A DNA stretch of 8,307 nt from DASUFI01 sp036274635 (GCA_036274635.1 DASUFI010000134.1:1-8307), one strand, 5' to 3'; shown: positions 1 to 5,591, numbered from the stretch's first letter. Numbers and translations: made by a program. Notes: generated by a model not told the origin, from the letters alone.

Positions 1-612
1 CACGCCGCGCTGGGGCTGCCGGTGCGCCTCGTCAACGACGTGAACGCGGCCGCGGTGGGCGAGGCGCGCGCCCTGCAGGCGCGCGACCTCATCGCGATCT
101 TCGTGGGCACCGGCGTCGGCGGCGGCTTCGTGTGCGGCGGCGCGCTGGTGGAAGGGCGGCACGGCATGGCGGCCGAGATCGGGCACGCCTCCTACCGGCC
201 CGGCTCGGGGCCGCGCTGCCTCGCCGGCCACGATGGCTGCTTTGAGGCCTTCCTCGGCGGGGCGTGCCTGGTGCAGCGCGCGCGCGCGGCGGGGCTGCCG
301 GGCGACGTCGGCGAGCTGTGGGTGGCGGCGCGCGGCGGCCACGCGGCCGCGCGCCAGCTCACCGGCGAGGCCGAAGCCGCCATGGGCGCGCTGTGCCGGC
401 TGCTGGTCACGCTCCTCGACCCGCAGGTCATCTCGGTGGCGGGCGGCGTCGGCACCCGGGTGCCGGAAGTCTTCGAGGCGGCGCGCGCGGCCTGCGATCC
501 GCACCCTCTCGCGCCGGGCATCGCCTCCGTGCGCGTCGTGCGCGCCGCCACGGGCGACGACGCCGGCCTGCTGGGCGCCGCCTGGTTGGCGCGCGCCGCC
601 GAGGCCGGCTGA
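1..612 (+). CDS. ROK-family sugar kinase (glucokinase-like), 5'-truncated by the window edge
   Basis: The reading frame is open from base 1 and ends at TGA 610-612, giving 203 visible residues; the N-terminal part with the first phosphate-binding loop lies outside the window. Visible ROK features in order (numbered from the first codon) are VNDVNAAAVGE at 11-21 with the likely catalytic Asp13, the glycine-rich nucleotide loop GTGVGGG at 36-42, EIGH at 59-62 (His is a zinc ligand in the family), and the cysteine motif region 73-82. The usual motif CxCGxxGCxE reads CLAGHDGCFE here, so the second cysteine is alanine. ROK kinases phosphorylate glucose or amino sugars such as N-acetylglucosamine or ManNAc with ATP in the cytoplasm; some ROK members are repressors, but those carry an N-terminal HTH that cannot be seen here. 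The exact sugar cannot be told. The ATG at 22-24 region is internal (GTG), not a real start. Its link to the polysaccharide genes downstream (sugar supply) is inference. Confidence 0.88.
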   Translation, partial: HAALGLPVRLVNDVNAAAVGEARALQARDLIAIFVGTGVGGGFVCGGALVEGRHGMAAEIGHASYRPGSGPRCLAGHDGCFEAFLGGACLVQRARAAGLPGDVGELWVAARGGHAAARQLTGEAEAAMGALCRLLVTLLDPQVISVAGGVGTRVPEVFEAARAACDPHPLAPGIASVRVVRAATGDDAGLLGAAWLARAAEAG

Positions 613-665
613 GCCCCGAGCCTTCCGGAACGCCCATGAACCCGGAAAGGAGCGGCGCGCGGTCG

Positions 666-688
666 GTCGATATTGGACCGCGATCGAC
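666..688. promoter_or_regulatory. Possible operator: 6-bp inverted repeat with 11-bp spacer
   Basis: GTCGAT at 666-671 is matched by ATCGAC at 683-688, giving a 23-bp dyad. It spans the -35 side of the TATGCT box at 693-698 and lies about 50 bp before the permease start, where a repressor or activator site would be expected. Six-base arms occur often by chance in GC-rich DNA, so this is only a candidate. Confidence 0.22.
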
Positions 689-698
689 GGGATATGCT
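673..698 (+). promoter_or_regulatory. Possible promoter for the wzm-wzt operon
   Basis: TATGCT at 693-698 resembles a sigma-70 -10 box and is one of the few AT-rich hexamers in the gap. TTGGAC at 673-678 resembles a -35 box, but the 14-bp spacer is too short for a standard promoter. A start point just downstream would give a leader of about 36 nt containing the ribosome site at 722-728. The call rests mainly on the -10 element and position. Confidence 0.3.
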
Positions 699-721
699 GC
701 GGCTTCCCTCCCGTCACTCCC

Positions 722-728
722 GGGAGGA
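722..728 (+). promoter_or_regulatory. Ribosome binding site deciding the permease start
   Basis: GGAGGAG at 722-728 is a strong Shine-Dalgarno match 12 bases before ATG 741. The spacing is a little long but this is the best site nearby. It favours ATG 741 over the in-frame ATG 636, which would add 35 residues of non-hydrophobic, family-unlike sequence. Confidence 0.55.
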
Positions 729-740
729 GCCCGCACGCCC

Positions 741-1634
741 ATGAACTCCCTCGCCTCCGCGACCCGACTGCCCGCGGTGCTGCTTCGCTACCGCGAGCTG
801 CTCAGCGCCTTCGTGCGCCGCGAGCTCAAGGCGCGCATCGAGGGCAGCATCCTCGGACGCGTTTGGCCGGTGCTGCAGCCGGCGGTGCTGTTCGCCATCT
901 ACTACATGATCTTCGTCAAGGTGCTCAAGGTGCCGCTGGGCGACGGCCTCGCGCCGCGCGGCGACGACGACGTCTCGCGCGGCTGGCGCGCGACCTTCTA
1001 CCTGATCACCGGCATCCTGCCCTGGACGGCGCTGGCCGAGAGCCTCTCGCGCGGCGCGGGCGTGGTGCTCGAGAACGCCAACCTCATCAAGAAGATCGCC
1101 TTCCCGAGCGAGCTGCTGCCGGTCTACCAGGTGGTCGTGTACCACGTGTACTTCCTGGTGGGCTTCGCGCTGCTGGTGGGCATCGAGACTGCGGTCAACG
1201 GCGCGGTGCCGCCGGCGCTGCTGTGGTTCCCGCTCGTGCTGCTGGTGCAGATGGCCTTCATCTCGGGCCTGGCCATGATCCTCTCGGCCGCCAACGTCTT
1301 CGTGCGCGACGTCATGCAGGCGGTGCCCATGCTGCTGACGCTGTGGATGTTCACGACGCCCGTGTTCTACGACGTCGCGGCGCTCGGCGGCGGCTCGGGG
1401 CAGCTGCTGAGCGAGGGTGGCCACGGCGTCGACCTGACCGAGGTCGCCTACATCGCCATGTCCTACAACCCCATGGCCATGCTGCTGGGCATGTACCGCA
1501 GCATCTTCAGCTACGGGGGCATCCCGTTCCCGCTCATGGCGCTGGTCAAGATGGCCATCGTCGCCGGCATCACGCTGTGGCTGGGCTACGCCTACTTCCT
1601 GCGCAGCAAGGGCCGCTTCGCGGACGAGGTGTGA
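741..1634 (+). CDS. wzm: Polysaccharide ABC exporter permease, Wzm-like (ABC-2 type)
   Basis: This 297-residue inner-membrane protein is the permease half of an ABC-2 exporter for lipid-linked polysaccharide (O-antigen, teichoic-acid/capsule-like families). The N-terminus has the typical amphipathic stretch with RRELKARIEGSILGRVWPVLQP at about 26-47, matching the family pattern of a basic helix then LGxxWxxLxP. Hydrophobic segments are visible near 46-62, 84-103, 128-150, 158-182, 192-210 and 266-286, close to the six helices expected. ENANLIKKIAFPSE at 111-124 matches the conserved cytoplasmic loop that contacts the ATPase, and SYNPMA at 241-246 matches the conserved segment before the last helices. 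A polar loop at 212-236 (GGGSGQLLSEGGHG) is somewhat long. The ATG at 741 was chosen over upstream in-frame starts because of the Shine-Dalgarno site and family length. The stop is one base from the ATPase start, so the two genes are almost surely co-translated. Confidence 0.92.
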   Translation: MNSLASATRLPAVLLRYRELLSAFVRRELKARIEGSILGRVWPVLQPAVLFAIYYMIFVKVLKVPLGDGLAPRGDDDVSRGWRATFYLITGILPWTALAESLSRGAGVVLENANLIKKIAFPSELLPVYQVVVYHVYFLVGFALLVGIETAVNGAVPPALLWFPLVLLVQMAFISGLAMILSAANVFVRDVMQAVPMLLTLWMFTTPVFYDVAALGGGSGQLLSEGGHGVDLTEVAYIAMSYNPMAMLLGMYRSIFSYGGIPFPLMALVKMAIVAGITLWLGYAYFLRSKGRFADEV

Positions 1635-1635
1635 G

Positions 1636-2910
1636 ATGACGGACGCCGTCATCGCCGAGCACCTGAGCAAGGTGTACCGGCTCTATCCCGGCTCCATCGC
1701 GCGCGTGCGCGAGGCGCTCTCGCTGCGCCGCCGCACGTACCACACCCGCCACCTCGCGCTCGACGACGTGAGCTTCAACGTGCCGCGCGGCCGCGCGCTG
1801 GGGATCATCGGCGAGAACGGCGCCGGCAAGTCCACGCTGCTCAAGATCCTGGCCGGCACCACGCTGCCCACCGGCGGCCGCTTCGAGATCAACGGCACCG
1901 TCTCCAGCCTGCTCGAGCTGGGTACCGGCTTCCACTCCGAGTTCACCGGCCGCGCCAACATCTACCTCGCCGGCCAGGTCTCCGGCTTCTCGCGCCGCGA
2001 CATCGAATCGCGCCTCGACTCCATCGTCGACTTCGCCGAGCTCGGCCCGTACATCGACCAGCCCGTGCGCACCTACAGCTCGGGCATGGTCATGCGCCTC
2101 GGCTTCTCCGTGGCCACCGCCATCGACCCCGAGGTGCTCATCATCGACGAGATCCTCGCGGTGGGGGACCTCTACTTCCAGAAGAAGTGCGTGGACCGCA
2201 TCTTCGACTTCCGCAAGCGCGGCAAGTCCATCCTCTTCTGCTCCCACTCGCTCTACGACGTGCGCCAGGTCTGCGACGAGGTCGTCTGGGTCAAGTCCGG
2301 CCGCGTCCACATGCGCGGCCTGCCGCAGGACGTCACCCTGGCCTACGCCAACTACGAGCGCAGCCTCGACCACAACCCCGCCACGCACACCGGCGGCCAC
2401 CCGCGCGCTCAGGGTGAGGACCTGCCCGTCATCGAGGCCGTGCGCCTGCAGGTCGAGGACGCCCACGGCACACGCCCGCAGCCCGACACCGTGCGCACCG
2501 GCACCGACCTCGCCCTCGAGATCGACTTCCTCGTGCGCCGCCCCGGCTCGGCCGTGAACGTCGGCGCCGCCATCTTCCGCACCGACAACGTGCTGGCCGC
2601 CACCTTCAATTCCCTGCTCGAGGGCCTGCCGCCCGTCACCGCGCCCGGCCGCCACCGCTGCCGCCTCGCGCTGCCCGACCTGCGCCTCTCCGAGGGCGAG
2701 TACACCGTGGTCGGCTACCTCTTCGACGAGCACGGCGTGCACATGTACGACCACCGCCAGCTCGAGAAGAACCTGCTCGTCACGGTGGACCAGAACCACC
2801 CGGGGCTCGTGCGGCTGCATCATCGGTTCGAGATGAAGTCGCTGGGGGCCGCGCCGGCGGACACGGCGGTGCTGGTGCCGGACAGCCGCCGCGCGCCGGG
2901 ACGAGACTGA
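1636..2910 (+). CDS. wzt: Polysaccharide ABC exporter ATPase with C-terminal substrate-binding domain, Wzt-like
   Basis: This 424-residue protein is the ATP-binding subunit that powers the adjacent permease at the cytoplasmic face. The nucleotide-binding domain covers roughly 1-240: Walker A GENGAGKST at 59-67, signature YSSGM at 147-151, Walker B VLIIDE at 167-172 and the switch histidine in FCSH at 201-204. The inserted basic stretch before strand 3 (RVREALSLRRRTYHTRH, about 23-39) is typical of the polysaccharide/teichoic-acid exporter branch. Residues about 265-400 form a separate, strand-rich domain (for example EYTVVGYLFDEHG at 355-367) that matches the Wzt C-terminal carbohydrate-binding domain, which in O9a-like systems recognises the finished, capped glycan end. 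Total length fits Wzt proteins with this domain rather than short KpsT types. Shine-Dalgarno GAGGT (1626-1630) lies in the end of the permease gene, 5 bases before ATG 1636. No capping methyltransferase or kinase is visible nearby. Confidence 0.93.
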   Translation: MTDAVIAEHLSKVYRLYPGSIARVREALSLRRRTYHTRHLALDDVSFNVPRGRALGIIGENGAGKSTLLKILAGTTLPTGGRFEINGTVSSLLELGTGFHSEFTGRANIYLAGQVSGFSRRDIESRLDSIVDFAELGPYIDQPVRTYSSGMVMRLGFSVATAIDPEVLIIDEILAVGDLYFQKKCVDRIFDFRKRGKSILFCSHSLYDVRQVCDEVVWVKSGRVHMRGLPQDVTLAYANYERSLDHNPATHTGGHPRAQGEDLPVIEAVRLQVEDAHGTRPQPDTVRTGTDLALEIDFLVRRPGSAVNVGAAIFRTDNVLAATFNSLLEGLPPVTAPGRHRCRLALPDLRLSEGEYTVVGYLFDEHGVHMYDHRQLEKNLLVTVDQNHPGLVRLHHRFEMKSLGAAPADTAVLVPDSRRAPGRD

Positions 2911-2929
2911 GGCAAGTTCCGCGCTCTCG

Positions 2930-3160
2930 ATGCACCCGACGACCACGATCTACGTGGAGCTACTCGACGAACTCGTCGAGGTCTACAGGCCGGTCGCGGC
3001 GGAGCACCTGTACGGCGACATCTATCGCATCGTCGATCCCAAGGCCGATTCAGAGGAAGTCTGGCGATTCCCGCCGGGAGCCGTTGTCTGCTGCCGGCTG
3101 ACTCGGTTCCAGGGTCGGGCTGATGAAGTGCTGGTGGCCATCGAGGAGGTTAGAGGCTGA
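2930..3160 (+). CDS. Small conserved-looking protein of unknown function (76 aa)
   Basis: A complete 76-residue frame runs from ATG 2930 to TGA 3158-3160. The protein is acidic with alternating hydrophobic residues suggesting a small beta-rich fold: IYVELLDELVEVYRPVAAEHL (7-27), then YGDIYRIVDP, then EEVWRFPPGAVVCCRL (43-57). The pattern 'YV.LLDE...V.RPV.AEHL..D.YRI...W.FPPG..V.C' recalls a widespread small hypothetical protein type in bacteria, but I know no function for it. It has no signal peptide or membrane segment, so it is likely cytoplasmic. It lies 19 bp after wzt without a good Shine-Dalgarno site. Its codons are less G/C-ending than those of its neighbours (for example CTA, GAA, GAT, AGG, AGA), suggesting a different origin or lower expression. 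Codon-like conservation of the motif makes a real gene likely; its role in polysaccharide export is unproven. Confidence 0.72.
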   Translation: MHPTTTIYVELLDELVEVYRPVAAEHLYGDIYRIVDPKADSEEVWRFPPGAVVCCRLTRFQGRADEVLVAIEEVRG

Positions 3161-3251
3161 ACCGGCGCCGATCGTCTCGAGCCTCCCCCCGCGCCCATTG
3201 ATTTCGTACGCTCGCGCTCCGACCGCCCGCTGCCGCGAGGAATCCCTGCGC
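3161..3251 (+). promoter_or_regulatory. Intergenic leader of the glycosyltransferase pair with possible -10 box
   Basis: This 91-bp gap has a T/A-containing patch, TTGATT (3198-3203) and TACGCT (3207-3212). TACGCT resembles a -10 element; its start point would leave about a 33-nt leader with the Shine-Dalgarno site GAGGAA at 3237-3242. No convincing -35 box is present 16-18 bp upstream. It may supply an internal promoter for the two glycosyltransferase genes. Confidence 0.28.
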
Positions 3252-4433
3252 ATGTCACGCCCCGACCTCTCCGTCCTCATCGTCAACTGGCGCAGCGGCG
3301 CCATGACGCGCGGCCTCATCGCCAACCTGCGCAAGCAGGTCTTCGCCGGTCGCGACGGCGGCCCGGGCACGCTCGAGTTCATCGTCGTCGACAACGCCAG
3401 CGGCGAGGCCGAGGAGCCGCACCTGCGCGCCCTCGAGCACGAGCCCGGCGTCGCGCTCGTCCGCAGCGCCCAGAACGGCGGCTACGGCGCCGGCATGAAC
3501 CTCGCCTGCGAGCGCGCCACCGGCGACTACCTGCTCATCACCAACCCCGACGTCATGGCCTTCCGCGGCGCGCTGGCGGCGCTGCTCGACCACGTGCGCG
3601 GCGACGACCGCTGCGGCCTCGCCGGCCCGCGCGGCTACCTCGACGCCCAGCGCTTCTTCCAGCTGCCGCCCGTGGAGCTGCCCAGCCTCGGCTCGCTCGC
3701 GTGCGAGACCCTCGCGCGCTCGTACGCCGGCGCCGGCGAGTGCGCCGCGCGCGCCCGCACGCGCCGCGCCGTCGACGTCTGGACGGCCACCAATCCCTTG
3801 CACCTCTCGCAGATCAGCGGCTTCTGCTTCCTGATGCCCACGCACCTCGCGCGCCTGCTGGGCCCCTTCGATCCGCACTACCCCTTCTACTTCGAGGACG
3901 CGGACCTGTGCCTGCGGCTGCACCGCAAGGGCTTCCGCACGGACTTCGTGCCGCGCGCCCAGATGGTGCACTTCTTCAACCGCAGCGCCGGCCAGGCGCA
4001 GGGCGCGGCCATGTCGCGCTACGGCGTCTCGCGCCGACGCTTCTTCGCCCGCCGCTACGGCCCGCTCGGCTCGCTGGCCTACGGCCTGCACGTCGCGCTC
4101 GCCAGCAGCCACGCCGAGGGCCACCACTTCGCGCCGGTGGAGCAGCTGGGCGAATGCAGCGCGGTGCCGCAACTCGAGGTGCCCGGCCACGGCCCCTACG
4201 TGGCCGAGATCTCCGCCGACCCCGGCTTCCTCTTCGCCGCCGGCCGCCTCGACGTCGTGCGCCGCTTCACGCTGCCGCAGGCCGTCTGGGACGGCCTCGT
4301 GCCGGCCACCTACTACGTGCGCTTCGTCTCCCGGCCCGACTGGAAGATCCTGCGCACCGTCGCGCTCACCAAGACCGGCCCGTCCCTCGCCATCGACGCC
4401 GAGCGCGCCACCGCGGACCTCGTCCACGCGTGA
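3252..4433 (+). CDS. Family-2 glycosyltransferase (rhamnosyltransferase-like) with C-terminal extension
   Basis: This 393-residue GT-A-fold enzyme transfers a sugar from a nucleotide donor onto a growing glycan, probably at the cytoplasmic face. ATG 3252 was chosen because GAGGAA (3237-3242) lies 9 bases upstream and LSVLIVNWRSG at 6-16 is the usual first strand; an earlier in-frame ATG at 3123 would overlap the small gene. Motifs are VVDNAS at 45-50, NGGYGAGMN at 75-83, LLITNPDV at 94-101 (the usual metal-binding DxD position reads NPD, as in many WbbL-like enzymes), ISGFCFLMP at 188-196, and FYFEDADLCLRLHRKG at 212-227 followed by the conserved H240. The catalytic domain ends near residue 285. 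Residues about 290-393 form an unusual strand-rich tail (PYVAEISADPGF, PATYYVRFVSRP) not needed for the core fold. No membrane segment is seen. The donor sugar cannot be assigned. It overlaps the next glycosyltransferase by 4 bp, so the pair is likely translationally coupled. Confidence 0.88.
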   Translation: MSRPDLSVLIVNWRSGAMTRGLIANLRKQVFAGRDGGPGTLEFIVVDNASGEAEEPHLRALEHEPGVALVRSAQNGGYGAGMNLACERATGDYLLITNPDVMAFRGALAALLDHVRGDDRCGLAGPRGYLDAQRFFQLPPVELPSLGSLACETLARSYAGAGECAARARTRRAVDVWTATNPLHLSQISGFCFLMPTHLARLLGPFDPHYPFYFEDADLCLRLHRKGFRTDFVPRAQMVHFFNRSAGQAQGAAMSRYGVSRRRFFARRYGPLGSLAYGLHVALASSHAEGHHFAPVEQLGECSAVPQLEVPGHGPYVAEISADPGFLFAAGRLDVVRRFTLPQAVWDGLVPATYYVRFVSRPDWKILRTVALTKTGPSLAIDAERATADLVHA

Positions 4434-5356
4434 CCGCCGCGCCGGCCGCGCCGGCCCCGCGGCTCTCGATCGTCGTCCTCTCCTGGAACACCCGCGAGCT
4501 CCTCGCGGCCTGCCTCGCCAGCCTGCGCGCCGCGCGCGCCGAGGCCCCGCACCAGCTCATCGTCGTGGACAACGCCAGCCACGATGGCTCCGCCGACCTC
4601 GTCGCCCGCGACTTCCCCGAGGCCGAGCTGCTGCGCAACCCCCGCAACGACGGCTATGCCCAGGGCAACAACCTCGGCGCCGCCCGCGCCCGCGGCGAGT
4701 ACCTCCTGCTGCTCAACTCCGACACCGAGGTGCGCCCCGGCGCCCTGCCCACCCTGCTGCGCTTCCTCGACGAGCACCCCGGCCACGCTGCCTGCGGCCC
4801 GCGCCTGGACTTCCCCGACGGCCGCCCGCAGCTCTCCTGCAAGCGCTTCCCGACCCTGCGCACGGCGCTCTTCTACGACACCTGGTTCGAGCGCCGCTTC
4901 CCGCGCAACCGCGAGCTGCCGCGCTACCTCATGCGCGACTTCGACCACACCACGAGCCGCGACGTCGACCAGCCGCCCGGCGCCGCCTTCCTCGTGCGCC
5001 GCGCCCGCTGGCAGGAGCTGGGCGGCTTCGACCCGCAGCTGTGGCTGTTCTTCAACGACGTCGACCTCTGCCGCCGCCTCGCCGCGCGCGGCCAGCGCAT
5101 CGCCTACGTGGCCGAGGCGCGCATCCTGCATCACGAGGGCGCCTCCACCGGACAGTTCCCGGAGTTCGGGCGCCAGTGGCATCTCGACCGCCTGCGCTAC
5201 TACCGCAAGACCTTCGGCTGGCGGGGCGTGCTGCTGGCGCGGGTCATGAGTGCCTGGCGGGGGCGGGAGGAGCAGCGGCGGCTGCGGCGGGCCGGCGCGC
5301 CGCCCGAGGCCGTGGCGCGGGTGGGCGAAGTGGTGCGGGAGCTCTGGAGGAGCTGA
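4430..5356 (+). CDS. Family-2 glycosyltransferase (rhamnosyltransferase-like)
   Basis: This 308-residue enzyme is a second GT-A family-2 glycosyltransferase of the polysaccharide pathway. The start is GTG 4430 within the GTGA overlap with the preceding gene; the long open frame further upstream is a shadow of the first glycosyltransferase. After an Ala/Pro-rich lead the fold begins with LSIVVLSWNT at 12-21, then VVDNASHDGS at 45-54, NDGYAQGNN at 73-81, LLLLNSDTEV at 92-101 (DxD-equivalent), PPGAAFLVRR at 182-191, and LFFNDVDLCRRLAARG at 206-221 followed by the paired His234-His235. This order matches the WbbL/RfbF-like group that adds rhamnose and related sugars in O-antigen synthesis, but the donor cannot be told. 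The C-terminal ~45 residues are Arg-rich (REEQRRLRR) and may lie on the membrane surface or contact partners. No Shine-Dalgarno site is visible before GTG, supporting coupling. The last ~120 bp switch from C-ending to G-ending codons. Confidence 0.9.
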   Translation: MTAAPAAPAPRLSIVVLSWNTRELLAACLASLRAARAEAPHQLIVVDNASHDGSADLVARDFPEAELLRNPRNDGYAQGNNLGAARARGEYLLLLNSDTEVRPGALPTLLRFLDEHPGHAACGPRLDFPDGRPQLSCKRFPTLRTALFYDTWFERRFPRNRELPRYLMRDFDHTTSRDVDQPPGAAFLVRRARWQELGGFDPQLWLFFNDVDLCRRLAARGQRIAYVAEARILHHEGASTGQFPEFGRQWHLDRLRYYRKTFGWRGVLLARVMSAWRGREEQRRLRRAGAPPEAVARVGEVVRELWRS

Positions 5357-5396
5357 GCGCGGCGGCGGCCGCTCCCGGCGCGCGCACGAGGGGTCG
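5357..5396. other. GC-rich spacer after the second glycosyltransferase
   Basis: The 40 bases after the stop codon are almost entirely G/C. GCGGC at 5359-5363 and GCCGC at 5368-5372 could pair with a 4-base loop, but no T-run follows, so a rho-independent terminator is not supported. Confidence 0.3.
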
Positions 5397-5408
5397 GTCG
5401 CGCGCCGT

Positions 5409-5449
5409 GAACTGAAGCACTGCATATGCACTGCACCTGCGCTGCTTCA
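5409..5449. repeat. Repeat unit A (left palindromic unit)
   Basis: The outer arms TGAAGCA (5413-5419) and TGCTTCA (5443-5449) are perfectly complementary. Inside lies the 10-bp palindrome TGCATATGCA at 5421-5430, flanked by CTGCA-like repeats. Compared with unit B the right half has diverged (5436-5443), so its hairpin is weaker. Confidence 0.7.
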
Positions 5450-5467
5450 ATGCGGGACACGTGCTCA

Positions 5468-5479
5468 GGCGGCGCCGCC
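5468..5479. repeat. GC palindrome at the centre of the repeat doublet
   Basis: GGCGGCGCCGCC is a perfect 12-bp palindrome sitting between the two repeat units, just left of unit B. It would form the tip region of a long hairpin made by pairing unit A with unit B. Short G/C palindromes are common in DNA this GC-rich. Confidence 0.4.
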
Positions 5480-5480
5480 G

Positions 5481-5525
5481 GAACTGAAGCGTCACGGATG
5501 CATTGCATATGCAATGCTTCAGTTC
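5481..5525. repeat. Repeat unit B (right palindromic unit) with 18-bp perfect palindrome
   Basis: GAACTGAAGC (5481-5490) and GCTTCAGTTC (5516-5525) are perfect 10-bp inverted arms. Between and overlapping them lies GCATTGCATATGCAATGC (5500-5517), a perfect 18-bp palindrome centred on CATATG. Two alternative hairpins therefore compete for bases 5516-5517. The symmetric 18-mer could also be a dimeric-regulator site upstream of the acyltransferase gene. Confidence 0.75.
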
Positions 5526-5532
5526 ACGGCGT

Positions 5533-5555
5533 GCGACGGAGGTCCCCTCCGCCGC
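5533..5555 (+). other. Short hairpin following the repeat doublet
   Basis: CGGAGG (5537-5542) and CCTCCG (5546-5551) pair around a 3-base TCC loop. After one mismatch (5536/5552), GCG 5533-5535 pairs with CGC 5553-5555. No T-run follows, so it is not a standard intrinsic terminator. It includes GGAGG, but that lies about 50 bp before ATG 5592, too far to be its ribosome site. Confidence 0.4.
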
Positions 5556-5591
5556 AGCGCCACCGCCCCCGACCGACGAAGCCCCCCGGCC

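Larger units (their letters stand above)
613..740 (+). other. Intergenic region between ROK gene and exporter operon
   Basis: This 128-bp gap separates the kinase from the exporter genes and is locally less GC-rich around 666-700. It contains a small inverted repeat TTCCGG (623-628) / CCGGAA (642-647) with no T-run after it, a second inverted repeat at 666-688, and a TATGCT box at 693-698. No coding signal is evident, although the exporter permease frame stays open through it. The likeliest role is the promoter/leader of the wzm-wzt operon. Confidence 0.5.
5397..5537. repeat. 141-bp inverted repeat: two head-to-head palindromic units (REPIN- or MITE-like)
   Basis: Bases 5397-5456 pair with 5478-5537 in reverse complement at 49 of 60 positions by my count, including the outer 34 bases with only two mismatches (5402/5532 and 5420/5514). 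The two arms flank a 21-bp centre. Each arm is itself a palindromic unit, so four short arms alternate in orientation: GAACTGAAGC at 5409-5418, TGCTTCA at 5443-5449, GAACTGAAGC at 5481-5490 and GCTTCAGTTC at 5516-5525. The first and third are identical direct repeats 72 bp apart. Both units carry TGCATATGCA. The block is much richer in A/T than its surroundings. Doublets of inverted palindromic units resemble REPINs or a small MITE; a transcript could fold either as two hairpins or as one long one. No RAYT transposase lies in the window. An operator or mRNA-processing role is also possible. Confidence 0.8.

Noticed and set aside
623..647. TTCCGG/CCGGAA hairpin after the ROK gene as an intrinsic terminator
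   Set aside because: The stem is only 6 bp with a 13-base loop and no T-run follows, so termination is not supported.
636..740. Earlier in-frame ATG for the permease at 636
   Set aside because: It would add 35 residues unlike the family, and a strong Shine-Dalgarno site fits ATG 741 better; it cannot be fully excluded, since AAAGGAG lies after, not before, ATG 636.
233..1639. Long + strand frame overlapping the ROK and permease genes
   Set aside because: Its product is Arg/Ala/Pro-rich with no recognisable motif and it is out of frame with two well-supported genes; such frames arise from GC-rich codon use.
1570..2946. 458-residue minus-strand frame opposite wzt
   Set aside because: It is the antisense shadow of wzt, rich in Ala/Val/Glu/His runs without domain features, while wzt has all ABC ATPase motifs.
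3255..4427. 390-residue minus-strand frame opposite the first glycosyltransferase
   Set aside because: Low-complexity antisense shadow of a gene with clear family-2 glycosyltransferase motifs.
5403..5531. CRISPR array
   Set aside because: Repeats are inverted rather than regularly spaced direct copies, there are only two units, and no cas gene is present.
5397..5537. Insertion sequence end pair
   Set aside because: The inverted arms enclose only about 20 bp and no transposase, so a complete IS is excluded; a MITE-like or REPIN-like element remains possible.
5250..5591. N-terminal extension of the acyltransferase through the repeat doublet
   Set aside because: The extension would overlap the end of the second glycosyltransferase and translate the palindromes; GNAT-like sequence begins right after ATG 5592.
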